Assembly: GCA_964291375.2 (NCBI GenBank)
Contig: OZ219810.1
Span: forward strand, 62,001-126,000
Source: 3107 sp001483205
GTDB lineage: Bacteria; Pseudomonadota; Alphaproteobacteria; Rhodobacterales; Rhodobacteraceae
DNA length: 64,000 nucleotides
Direction: 5' to 3'
Position 1 is the first letter of the stretch. Each line of letters begins with the position of its first letter. Shown here in pieces: positions 8,026 to 18,200 of the stretch. The translations under genes were made by a program, and so were the position numbers. The notes under the pieces were generated by a model. It was not told the DNA's origin and made no database searches. It saw only the letters and a program-made list of their open reading frames with translations.

Positions 8026-10195
8026 TTCGCCAGCGCGTTGTGCCGCTCACCGTGAAATCCGCCGCGTTCACATTCTTCACGTCCTCGCTGAACGTCACCC
8101 GCCAGGTCACGCTGTCCGCATTCGTCGGCGAACTCCCCGGCGTCTGATGCACAATCGACGCAACACCCGGCGCGGTGTTGTCGATCACGTAAGCGCTTTC
8201 ATCCGTCCCCGTCGGCGCGGTGTCGGAAAGGGCGTTGTCGGCGAGGTCGGCGATATTCTGCCCGCCCGCAAAGCCGAGCGTCACCGTCGCATTCAGCCCC
8301 GCCAGATCGCCACCCGAGGCGGTCACGTCATACACAAGCGAGGCCGTCACCTGACTGACCGACAGCTGTGCCGTCGTGTTGCTCACCGTGAAATCCGCCG
8401 CGTCCACATTCTTCACGTCCTCGCTGAACGTCACCCGCCAGGTCACGCTGTCCGCATTCGTCGGCGAACTCCCCGGCGTCTGATGCACAATCGACGCAAC
8501 CCCCGGCGCGGTGTTGTCGATCACGTAAGCCCTTTCATCCGTCCCCGTCGGCGCGGTGTTGGAAAGGGCGTTGTCGGCAAGATCGGCGATATTCTGCCCG
8601 CCCGCAAAGCCGAGCGTCACCGTCGCATTCAGCCCCGCCAGATTGCCCCCCGAGGCGGTCACGTCATACACCCTTGAGGCCGTCACTTCGCTGAAATTCA
8701 GCTGTGCCGTCGTGTTGCTCACCGTGAAATCCGCCGCGTCCACATTCTTCACGTCCTTGCTGAACGTCACCCGCCAGGTCACGCTGTCCGCATTCGTCGG
8801 CGAACTCCCCGGCGTCTGATGCACGATCGACGCAACACCCGGCGCGCTGGTGTCATAGACGGACGTGGCCTGCGTGGCCGCAGTGCTCGGGTTGCCCGCC
8901 GCATCCGTCGCCGCCGCCGCCGCAACGTCTATCGTCACCTCGCCCTCCGCCGAGGGCGTGATCTCCGCCGTCCACACCTGATCGGCGGTGACCGGGGTGA
9001 AGGACCCGGCCGCGCCGTTGCCGACGCTGATGTCGCCAACCACAAAACCCGTCACCGGCTCCGAAAAGCTGAACCGGGCGGTGAAGGCCGACGAACTGCG
9101 CGCCGGAACATCCGAAATCGTCACCCCCGGCGCGGTGTTGTCGATCACGTAAGCGCTTTCATCCGTCCCCGTCGGCGCGGTGTTGGAAAGGGCGTTGTCG
9201 GCAAGATCGGCGATATTCTGCCCGCCCGCAAAGCCGAGCGTCACCGTCGCATTCAGCCCCGCCAGATTGCCACCCGAGGCGGTCACGTCATACACAAGCG
9301 AGGCCGTCACTTCACTGAAATTCAGCTGTGCCGTTGTGCCGCTCACCGTGAAATCCGCCGCGTCCACATTCTTCACGTCCTTGCTGAACGTCACCCGCCA
9401 GGTCACGCTGTCCGCATTCGTCGGCGAACTCCCCGGCGTCTGATATACGATCGACGCAATCCCCGGCGCGGTGTTGTCGATCACGTAAGCGCTTTCATCC
9501 GTCCCCGTCGGCGCGGTGTTGGAAAGGGCGTTGTCGGCGAGGTCGGCGATATTCTGCCCGCCCGCAAAGCCGAGCGTCACCGTCGCATTCAGCCCCGCCA
9601 GATTGCCCCCCGAGGCGGTCACGTCATACACACGCGAGGCCGTCACCTGACTGACCGACAGCTGTGCCGTTGTGCCGCTCACCGTGAAATCCACCGCGTT
9701 CACATTCTTCACGTCCTCGCTGAACGTCACCCGCCAGGTCACGCTGTCCGCATTCGTCGGCGAACTCCCCGGCGTCTGATGCACGATCGACGCAACACCC
9801 GGCGCGGTGTTGACCACCACCGGGCCGACAGGATCGCTCACAAGCGTCTCGGTGTTGGGGGTGGTGTCACGGTCGTCGAAGCTCACCCGCACCGCTATAT
9901 GATAGCCCGCATCGTCGGCAACCGGCGTGTAGGTCTGGCCGTCCGCGTCTTGAATTGGTACCGCTCCGGGGCTTACAGGCGAACCGTCAACTACTCTCAG
10001 GCGCACCCACCGGAAGCTGTAGCCAATCGGGAACGCCGTCGAGGGCAGACCATCCGCATCTGCCATATCCCCCGCGCGCGCCGTCAGCGTCCACACCGAC
10101 AAACGCATCCCCCTCGATCTCCGGCGCGCCGGTCGCAGGGCTGTTGTCATCATCCAAAATTGTGATCGTCGCCGGGCCGATCCCGGTGCTGTCAT
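8003..10195 (-). CDS. Giant Ig-repeat surface protein, fragment 4
   Basis: Only the part below about 10100 is in the true frame: the first ~35 residues of the nominal ORF are noise. After that comes a GDMADADGLPS...FRWVRL domain, one of the 'DADGL' Ig-like domains that recur through the protein, ending at about 9815. From there the identical 336/288-bp repeat array begins with NTAPGVASIVHQTPG. A one-base excess near 10098 separates it from fragment 3, and the 11-bp deletion near 8032 ends it. It marks the transition from diverse domains to nearly identical repeats. Confidence 0.65.
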   Translation of the reverse strand: MTAPGSARRRSQFWMMTTALRPARRRSRGMRLSVWTLTARAGDMADADGLPSTAFPIGYSFRWVRLRVVDGSPVSPGAVPIQDADGQTYTPVADDAGYHIAVRVSFDDRDTTPNTETLVSDPVGPVVVNTAPGVASIVHQTPGSSPTNADSVTWRVTFSEDVKNVNAVDFTVSGTTAQLSVSQVTASRVYDVTASGGNLAGLNATVTLGFAGGQNIADLADNALSNTAPTGTDESAYVIDNTAPGIASIVYQTPGSSPTNADSVTWRVTFSKDVKNVDAADFTVSGTTAQLNFSEVTASLVYDVTASGGNLAGLNATVTLGFAGGQNIADLADNALSNTAPTGTDESAYVIDNTAPGVTISDVPARSSSAFTARFSFSEPVTGFVVGDISVGNGAAGSFTPVTADQVWTAEITPSAEGEVTIDVAAAAATDAAGNPSTAATQATSVYDTSAPGVASIVHQTPGSSPTNADSVTWRVTFSKDVKNVDAADFTVSNTTAQLNFSEVTASRVYDVTASGGNLAGLNATVTLGFAGGQNIADLADNALSNTAPTGTDERAYVIDNTAPGVASIVHQTPGSSPTNADSVTWRVTFSEDVKNVDAADFTVSNTTAQLSVSQVTASLVYDVTASGGDLAGLNATVTLGFAGGQNIADLADNALSDTAPTGTDESAYVIDNTAPGVASIVHQTPGSSPTNADSVTWRVTFSEDVKNVNAADFTVSGTTRWRSDGLKGV

Positions 10196-13100
10196 GGGTG
10201 GCGGTGATCACAACCGTCTCGTCCGGCTCCTCGTCAACCGTGTCCTGAACCGCCGTCACCGTGGTTGTCACCAAACTCGTCCCCGCCGTCAGCGTCAGGC
10301 TCTCGTCGGCGATTGTGAAATCGTCGGTCTTGGTCGCCGTGCTGCCGTCAAACGCCAGCGTGATCGTCTGGTCTGCCGCAAACGTCACCCCGTTGGTGAT
10401 CTCAACCGTCACCGTTGATGTGCCCGCGTCCTCGGCAATCTCCACCGGGTCCACCGACAACGCCAACACTGGTTTCGGCGTCGCGTTGGTCACATCCTCG
10501 CTAAAGGTCGCCACCGGGTTGCCGCCTGTGTCCTTCAGCCGCGGGTCCGCCCCCGGATCGGTATAGCTGACCGTCACCTGCCCGCTGCCAAACCTGATCG
10601 CCGCAGAAAGCGTCAGGGTGACCTTTGTGCCAGCAACGGAAACGTTATCGACCGACGGCCCGGTATCGCCCCCGATCTGCACCGTGAACGCCCCCTTATC
10701 CGGGATCGAAGCCGTATCCAGCGCCTCGTCAAATGTCAGCACCAGTTCCGCCCCGTTGACCTCTGGCGGCGTGTCCGGGGCCAGCATCGGCGGGGTGGCG
10801 TCCGCCACCACCGTGCCGCCCGGCGGATAGGCGACGCTGGCGCGTGTCTCGCCTGTTCCGCGTGTGTCGGTGAAGCTCACCTTCACCCTGACCTGCTTGC
10901 CAACGTCGTCGTCGGTCAGGGTATAAGTCGCGCCGGTCGCGCCGGAGATGTCGGCCTCGGTCGCGCCATCGACCCGCACCCATTGTAAATTGTAATCCGT
11001 CGGGAAGGTCGCATCGGGCAGCCCGTCCAAATCCGCAATATCCCCCGCATCCGCCGTCAGCACAGCGCCCAACTCTGCCGTGCCGGAAATCCCGGGCGTG
11101 CCCGTCGCCGGGCTGTTGGGGGCCGACAGACTGACCGAAACCTTTTGGCCCACAGTCCAACTGACCGTGAAACGCTCGATGTTCCAGGCAACTCTGCTGC
11201 GATCATTACCCGCGTCATCTCTACTATCCGAGAAGTTCAGGGAAGTATTGCCGACTTTCAGAACAAACCGGTTCTTTTGATCATTCGTCAGATCGTTTTT
11301 GAAATCAATGGTGAAGCTGGTGGCATTACCAACAACCGTTCTGAACACAGCCCGGACTTCGTTATCGCCATCCGGGAAGGTGAAATCATCACCACTCAGG
11401 CTGCCGTAAGTTGTGCTGATCGTATCGTAACCTGTGTTAGCTCCTGTTATCCCCACCCCCAGGCAGGCGGTCCAGAAAGTGCCGTCAGGCTGGCCGGTGG
11501 TGGCGGGACATTCGGGCGAGCTGTTGGTCACCGCCTGGGCGGCGGTGAAGGTTGCGACAGGATTGCCAGCGGTGTCTTTCAGCCGCGGGTCCGCCCCCGG
11601 ATCAGTATAGAGCACCGTCACCGTCTCGCCCCCGATCACCGCCTCGGCGAGCGTCAGCGTCACCACCGTGTCAGCGACGGAAACACCCGAAACCGTTGTC
11701 GTGCGATCCGTATTGTCGATGCCGGTCACCGTCACCGTAAACGCACTGCCCGCCGGTTCCTGATCCTCATCCAGCGCCTTATCAAAGGTCAGCGTCAGCG
11801 CCTTTGAGGTTACCGCCGCGCTCCCGCTCACGAACAGGGGCGCGGTGGTGTCGGGAACATCGGTGATATTGACCACGGCAACGGCGACAGTCCCCGCCGA
11901 AATCCCCGACGGCAGGGTTCCGAAACCCAGCGTGATAAACTCGCCGCTGTCGTTGAACGAATCCTCTGCCGCCGTGATCGTAAAGCTCTTCTCTGTCTCT
12001 GCCGCGCCAAAGCTCAGGCTGGCCGGAACCCCGGAATAATCATCCGCGCCCGCGCCGCCGCCGCCCGCTTCGCTCAGCGGTATCTCCACCACCCGGCCCG
12101 GCTCGGCGCTCAGCGTCACCGTGACCGTGACATCTTCGCCCTCATTCACGGTATAGGACGCCTGCCCGTAGCTGACCGACGCCTGCCCGGTGGTGTTCGT
12201 AGCATCTTCATCTGTCAGCGCCGCCGCCGGGTTTCCGGCCAAATCCTGCAACGGCGTCGCGTCTGCCCCCGAAGGCTGTCGATACGAAACCGTCACACTG
12301 TCCGATCGCGTCACCTCTGTGGCCAGCGTCAGCGTCACAACCCGGCCTGCGACCGCGACCGCGCTCGGGGTCTGGTCGGTGCCGTCCACGGTCACCGTAA
12401 ACGCAGAACCGGGCGGCGTTGAGTCGGCATCCAGCGTCTCATCATAGGTCAGCGTCAGCGTGCCGCCGGTCGCCACCGCCATCTCGAACTCCGGCGCAGC
12501 CGTATCCACCCGGTGGTAGGGCCATGGCCCGTATGCGTCGTGCTCCAGGTCCGCCGTATTGTCGTGCTCATCCTTTATCTCTTCTGCGGCCAGCTTGTTG
12601 GCGGCAACACGTATCCCGTCGTCGGCCTGATCGCTGTCGGTAACCTCATAGGTGAAGACGAGCTTGGTATCGCCTGCGGCGGTGCTCCGGTCAGCGTCAT
12701 AGGTGGCGGTGCGCTCTGTCCCGCCGACATCAATTTTGAGCGTCGGCGGGGGTGTGTCATCCAGGACGATGGCTTCGTGGAACGTCACCTCCAATGCGAT
12801 TGTCTCGCCCTCTGCATATACCCCGTCATGGTCTTCCGGGGGGATCGGCGCAATACTGACAACTTCGGGGCTAAGGGTATCAACCTCAACATCAAGGCTG
12901 GCATAAGGGTTGTCATTCCCGCTTTCGCTGGTGATCCGCCCCTGCGGCAAAAACACCGTCAGCGTTCCCTCGAAATTCTGCTTCGGACGAACATAGAAAT
13001 CGAAGACCCGCTTCGCCGTAACGGTCGCCCAATCCCTGTGAAAAGCACCCGCTCTCGGCGGGGAGCCGTTGGTGACACGTAAATCCTCGGACCTGTCAAA

Positions 13101-15212
13101 ATGTCTGTCCCTCGGAAATCGTGTATCTTCGGGAGACTGTTCGTTTATAAGGTCCGGCACAGGCTGGTTGAATGTGATCCTGGCACGAAAGCGCCCTGTC
13201 ACCGGCTCTGTCGCCTCGGTGGTTATGTCCGTTTCCATTGGCGGGGCATTGATCGGATAAGGGCCATAGGTTGTCTCTGCGTTGCCCTGATCCACCGCGT
13301 CTTCGCGCAGCGTCACCTTGATCTCGTCGCCATGCGCACCGGTGGCAGCAACGAATACCCCATACGACCTGTTGCTTCGCAATTGGGTCATAAAATCAAT
13401 ATTTTGCAATACACGCCTCACTTCGCCGTTCTGTACCGTGAAATCATCCACGTCCAGCCCGGTAACATCCTGACTGAAATTGAGCGCCACTATGAATTCC
13501 CACCGGGTGATAAGATGGTTTGTATTTACATCGAACTCCCAATCTTGCGGAAAGCGACCCGTTCTCACGGTTGGCCGCGGGGTGTCGTTGGTCACCGCCT
13601 GATTGGTCAGCGCCGCCACAGTGTTGCCGTCCTCATCCCGGATCGGGCTGGCCCCCACCGTGTAATCAAGCCGCACCTGCTGGGGCGCGAACGCCGGGCT
13701 GGCAAGGGTCAGGATCACCGTCTGGCCAGAGACGGCGACGGGACTGGTGCTGTCAAGCGCCCGCACCACGTTATTGATCCGCACCTCGAAATCATCCGCC
13801 GCCGGAACCGACGCCGTATCCAGCACCTCGTCATAGGTCAGCGTCAGCGTGTCGCCGCTCACCACCGCCGTCTCAAGCACCGCCGCACGGGTGCTGGTGA
13901 CCGTTCCGTCGGACGGATAGGCGGCGCTGGTGAGCGTTTCCGTGTCCCCGCGCTTGTCGGTAAAGCTGATCCGCGCCTTGATCTGCTTGTCCTCATCGGC
14001 GTCCTGAAGCGTGTAGGTGTTGCCCGCCGCGCCGGTGAGCAGGCTCTCGTCATTGCCATCAACCCGCAGCCACTGCCAGGTATGTCCGTCAGGCAAACCG
14101 TCGCTGTCCGTGTCAAAACCGTCCGCATCCGTGATGCCGCTTGCTGTTGCCGTCAGCACCTGGCCCACCTGCGCGGTGCCCGTCACCGTCACCGTGCCCG
14201 TCGCCGGGCTGTTGTCGTCTTCGGTGATGGTGATCTCTGCCCCGGAGCCGGTGATCGAATAGGTCTGGCTGTCGGTGATATGGGTGTAGTCGGCGATGGC
14301 GATGCTGATCGTCCTGTCGCCTGTGTTGGCTGTGTTGTCTACCGCCTCAATCGTTGTCTCGACCGCGCTTTCGCCCGCAGCAAGCATCAGGGCCGTGCTG
14401 CCGATGGTATAGTCGGTTCCCTCGGTCGCCGTGCCGGTCAGCATCAGGGCGAAGGTCTTATCATCGGGGAACGTGTATCCGTTTGTCGAGCGCACCGTCA
14501 GCGTTGAGGCACCGCCATTCTCAGAAAAATCGTGTCCGCCGAGACATGACAGCTCCAGCTCCGGCGGGGCGTCATCATCGGTCACCGTGGTGGTCGCGGC
14601 AGAGCCGGCCCCGATCAGTGCATTGAAATTTGCATGGGGTGCCACCGTGATGCTCTGGGTTTCATCCGGTTCGTCCCGGCTGTCATCGGTGACCTGCGCC
14701 TCTACGGTGATGGTCTGCGCCGCCCCGTTCTCATTGTTGCCGGTTTCGAATCTGATCAGCTCATTGCTCAGAAGCTCAAGGTTGCCATTCCACCTGCCGC
14801 CGGACGTGGTGTCCTGCGCGTTCAGATACACCCGAACGTGCCGATCCCCCGACGGCATCGGCGCAGGCACCGGCGACAGCGTGACATTGTAAGAGACTGT
14901 CCCGGCATCCTCATTCACCGCCTGCGACGCAGGTGTGATCGTCAGCGTCGCCTTGCCGACCGGCCCGACGCCCGTGCTGGTCAGCGTCTCGGGGTTGCCG
15001 GCGTCATCATTGAACGACACTTCCACCGCGATGTATTTGCCAATATCGTCGGCAGAGAGTGGCCGATATGTCGCCCCGGTTATGCCCGTGATCACCTCTG
15101 CGTTCGTCCCGGTCGCGTCATCCTGGCGGAACCACTTGTAGCTATAGCTGACGCGGTTCAGCCCTTCCGTATCCGCAATGCCGGAGACATTCGCCGTCAG
15201 TGTCTCGCCCAC
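9987..15212 (-). CDS. Giant Ig-repeat surface protein, fragment 3 (mixed domains)
   Basis: About 1,700 residues of extracellular domains. Near the N-terminal side are a 'DTEGL' Ig-like domain and Calx-beta-like stretches (SQAVNEDAGTVSYNVTL; a second near VLALSVDPVEIAEDAGTSTV). At least four SwmB-type repeats carry the signature LTLTYDE(A/V/T)LD. One copy of the Cys/Trp module (CPATTGQPDGTFWTAC) lies at about 11130-11515. The nominal start is within a domain. Fragment 2 joins near 15350 through one extra base (reading ACT-CAT-GGC restores the frame) and fragment 4 follows near 10098. The last ~25 residues of the ORF are out-of-frame noise. Confidence 0.7.
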   Translation of the reverse strand: MGETLTANVSGIADTEGLNRVSYSYKWFRQDDATGTNAEVITGITGATYRPLSADDIGKYIAVEVSFNDDAGNPETLTSTGVGPVGKATLTITPASQAVNEDAGTVSYNVTLSPVPAPMPSGDRHVRVYLNAQDTTSGGRWNGNLELLSNELIRFETGNNENGAAQTITVEAQVTDDSRDEPDETQSITVAPHANFNALIGAGSAATTTVTDDDAPPELELSCLGGHDFSENGGASTLTVRSTNGYTFPDDKTFALMLTGTATEGTDYTIGSTALMLAAGESAVETTIEAVDNTANTGDRTISIAIADYTHITDSQTYSITGSGAEITITEDDNSPATGTVTVTGTAQVGQVLTATASGITDADGFDTDSDGLPDGHTWQWLRVDGNDESLLTGAAGNTYTLQDADEDKQIKARISFTDKRGDTETLTSAAYPSDGTVTSTRAAVLETAVVSGDTLTLTYDEVLDTASVPAADDFEVRINNVVRALDSTSPVAVSGQTVILTLASPAFAPQQVRLDYTVGASPIRDEDGNTVAALTNQAVTNDTPRPTVRTGRFPQDWEFDVNTNHLITRWEFIVALNFSQDVTGLDVDDFTVQNGEVRRVLQNIDFMTQLRSNRSYGVFVAATGAHGDEIKVTLREDAVDQGNAETTYGPYPINAPPMETDITTEATEPVTGRFRARITFNQPVPDLINEQSPEDTRFPRDRHFDRSEDLRVTNGSPPRAGAFHRDWATVTAKRVFDFYVRPKQNFEGTLTVFLPQGRITSESGNDNPYASLDVEVDTLSPEVVSIAPIPPEDHDGVYAEGETIALEVTFHEAIVLDDTPPPTLKIDVGGTERTATYDADRSTAAGDTKLVFTYEVTDSDQADDGIRVAANKLAAEEIKDEHDNTADLEHDAYGPWPYHRVDTAAPEFEMAVATGGTLTLTYDETLDADSTPPGSAFTVTVDGTDQTPSAVAVAGRVVTLTLATEVTRSDSVTVSYRQPSGADATPLQDLAGNPAAALTDEDATNTTGQASVSYGQASYTVNEGEDVTVTVTLSAEPGRVVEIPLSEAGGGGAGADDYSGVPASLSFGAAETEKSFTITAAEDSFNDSGEFITLGFGTLPSGISAGTVAVAVVNITDVPDTTAPLFVSGSAAVTSKALTLTFDKALDEDQEPAGSAFTVTVTGIDNTDRTTTVSGVSVADTVVTLTLAEAVIGGETVTVLYTDPGADPRLKDTAGNPVATFTAAQAVTNSSPECPATTGQPDGTFWTACLGVGITGANTGYDTISTTYGSLSGDDFTFPDGDNEVRAVFRTVVGNATSFTIDFKNDLTNDQKNRFVLKVGNTSLNFSDSRDDAGNDRSRVAWNIERFTVSWTVGQKVSVSLSAPNSPATGTPGISGTAELGAVLTADAGDIADLDGLPDATFPTDYNLQWVRVDGATEADISGATGATYTLTDDDVGKQVRVKVSFTDTRGTGETRASVAYPPGGTVVADATPPMLAPDTPPEVNGAELVLTFDEALDTASIPDKGAFTVQIGGDTGPSVDNVSVAGTKVTLTLSAAIRFGSGQVTVSYTDPGADPRLKDTGGNPVATFSEDVTNATPKPVLALSVDPVEIAEDAGTSTVTVEITNGVTFAADQTITLAFDGSTATKTDDFTIADESLTLTAGTSLVTTTVTAVQDTVDEEPDETVVITATHDSTGIGPATITILDDDNSPATGAPEIEGDAFVGVDADGARGGYGRCGWSALDGVPDWLQLPVGAPESS

Positions 15213-15231
15213 CTGTATCGTGCCTGCGGGA

Positions 15232-18200
15232 TCAACATTGTCGTTGATCGTCGGCGAGCCTGTCGGCGCGGTATTTACAACCTCGTTGACGATGGTGATC
15301 GTCTTCGGGGTGATACTGCCCGCAACCAGCGTCGTATCGCCATGGAGTGGCGGTGATGATGATTTTCTCGCCGTTGTCGTCGATGCTGTCGGCCACTGCC
15401 GTCACCGTCGTCTCAGCCGCGACCGAAGTTTCGTCCGCCGGAGGTTCGCCCGCCCGGAGCGTCAGGGTCTTGGTGCCGATGGTATAGTCCGCGCCCTCGG
15501 TCGCCGTGCTGCCGGCAAGCGACAGCGTGACCTGCTGATTTCGGCGGAACGTCACCCCGTTGGTGACCCCCACCCTGACCGTCGAAACGCCGCCAGCCTC
15601 GACAATAATGCCCGGCAACACCCCCAGCTCCAGTTCTGCGACATCATTGTCGAGAATGGTGATCAGGGTTTCATCATTCTGAAGGGCATCGGAAAAAGTG
15701 AAAAAACTGTTTATGCCCGGATTCCGTCCCACAAGCACTCTGAAGCTATGAGGCCCTTCCACCACATTATCATCTGCCGCCAACACTTGTATCGGTGCCT
15801 GTGCGCCCGCCGTAACCCCGCCCGAATAGGTTTTTGAGTAACGGATTTTATTGTTAGCCGGAAATGACGCATAGGTTGATATAAATTGATCACTTCCCAA
15901 CTGAAAGCCTGTCGGTTGGGAAAAGCTGAGGTTCAGATCGAAATCAAATTCGATCGCTTTCGAGAAGTTGGGCACAAGATCAAGCGTATCCCCTTCCGTT
16001 ACCTCGTAAGAGGTTTCGGCCAGGCTCACCGTGGCCGTGTCATCACTGGTAACTCTGCCAAGCGGTTGTGTCTCGGGCGTCAGCGTTTCCAGTGAAACGT
16101 CATAATCACCGAATACCGGGGCCGGGCCTTCCCACGCCATGGTGAACCCGAAATACTCAAATCTCTCAACCGTATCATCATCGAGGACCGGAACATCGAA
16201 TGTGGCGCTGGTGGCCCCCTGGCTGATCGTCACCGTGGTATCAACCGCCGTGTAGTCCTGCCCCGCCGTCGCAGGGTGGTTGAGGCCTAAAATGTAATTG
16301 CCCGCATAGTCTGACGTGCCCATCCGCAGCGTCACGTCCCCGCTCAGCGCCACCCGGTCGCCATCTGCGTCCACAATCGCCAGAGTCACCGTCACAGGGT
16401 CGCCACTCGACTCGATCGCACGGTATTCCCTGCGAGTTCTGAAAACATTGTCGAACTCAACGAATTTGATTGTGAGCGGGATTTTCTGCGTGTCGTTGCG
16501 CACGGACTGGCCGCTCAGGTTGGCGGCGTCATTCCCGGCCACGTCCTCAATCGGGTTTGTCCCGCCGGTATAGGTCAGCACCACCGCCTGATGGCTGAGC
16601 AGAAGCGATGTGGCCAGGGTCAGCCGCACCTCTGCGCCCGAGACCTCTGCCCCCGACACCGTTACCCCGGTGCCATCCGCTGTCACCGTGAAATCGCCCG
16701 CGCCCGGAACCGACGCCTCATTCAGCGCCTCATCATAGGTCAGTGTCAGCGTTTTGCCGTTCCCCACCGCCGATTGCAGCACCGGCACACTGCGGTCCAG
16801 AACCGCCTGAGCAGTCAGGTTCGCGGCGTCACTCCCGGTCAAATCCTCAATCGGGTTGGTCCCTGCGGTATAGGTCAGCACCACAGGCACGCCATTGGTG
16901 ACCACCGTCCCCGACGTCAGGGCCAGCACCACCGTCATGCCGGACACCGACACACCCGAAACCGTCACCCCGGTGCCATCCGCCGTCACCGTGAAATCGC
17001 CCGTGACAGGCACCGACCTCTCGTTCAGCGCCTCATCATAGGTCAGCGTCAGCGTATCGCCGTTCAGCGCCGCCGATTGCAGCACCGGCGTGTCGCCGTC
17101 CGTCACCGCCTGACCGCTCAGGTCATCGGCATCATTCCCGGCCAAATCCTCAATCGGGTTGTCGCCCCGCGTATAGGCCAGCCTCACCCGCAGGCCATTG
17201 GCAGGCGGCGGGGTCAGGGTCAGCACCACCGTCATGCCCGAAACCGACACGCCCGAAACCGTTGCCCCGGCATCGCCCGCCGTCACCGCAAAATCTCCCG
17301 GCACCGGCACCGACGCCCCATTCAGCGCCTCATTATAGGTCAGCGTCAGGGTGCCGCCGATGATTTTCGCCGATTGCAGCACCGGCAGAACGTTGTCGAA
17401 ATCGGTAATCGTGCCGGTTGCTGTCGTCGCTGTAGGGCTGGGATCAAGGGTCGCGTTGACCGGGCTTTTCAGCGTCACGGTGAAGGTCTCTTCCCCCTCT
17501 GTCACCGCGTCCTGAACCGTGGCTATGCTGATCGCCCCCTCGGTCGCCAGCGGCTCAAGGGTCACGGTGCTGTCCGCCGCCGTGTAATCGTCGGGCGCGA
17601 CCGCCGTGCCGTCCGACGTGCTATAACCAAGTGTCACACGCTTTGCGCTCGCAGCCGAGAGCGTCACCGTGAACTCCACCGGCAACTCTTCCGAGGCCGT
17701 CCCGCCCGTGATCGACGCCACCGGCGGCGGCACGGGGTTGGGCACGGTCGTGGTCGTCACATCCGCCACCGGATTCATGGCCGCGTCCCGGATCGGGTCT
17801 GTCCCCGGCGCGGTATAGCCTACCGTGACCTCCTGTGCATGAATGACCACCGGATCAAGGGTCAGCACCACCGTCATGCCACTGACCGCGACACCGGCAA
17901 CCGACGCCCCGCCCGCCGTCACCGTAAAGTCCCCCGCAGCCGGAACCGACCCCTCATCCAGTGCCTCATCATAGGTCAGGGTCAGCACCGCCCCGTCCTC
18001 ACTCAGCACAATCGCATCCAGCAACGGCGGGGCGGTATCCGTCAGGGGCGTGGCATTGGCCACTTCCTGTTTTGTCAGCCCCGCCGCATTGTTCATCCAC
18101 ACGTCCCGGATCATGTCATCCTCGGGCGGCCCCGTCTGCGGCGTATAGACCAGCCGCACCCTCTGCCCGCGCAAAACCGCCGGGAACAGGGTCATATCCA

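Larger units (their letters stand above)
255..9815 (-). repeat. Tandem array of 336-bp (A) and 288-bp (B) Ig-domain units
   Basis: An invariant anchor (GGCGTCTGAT on the plus strand) recurs 21 times; the following base positions are 479, 815, 1439, 2063, 2686, 3022, 3358, 3694, 4316, 4652, 5276, 5900, 6526, 6862, 7198, 7822, 8147, 8483, 8819, 9443 and 9779. Spacing is 336 bp (type A alone) or 624 bp (A plus 288-bp type B). The exceptions are 623, 622, 626 and 325, which mark indels of -1, -2, +2 and -11. I count 21 A and 9 B units, almost identical in DNA as well as protein, which implies recent expansion or gene conversion. Confidence 0.9.

Noticed and set aside
255..9815. Tandem repeats as a CRISPR-like array
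   Set aside because: Units are 288-336 bp, coding and contiguous, with no short direct repeats separated by unique spacers.
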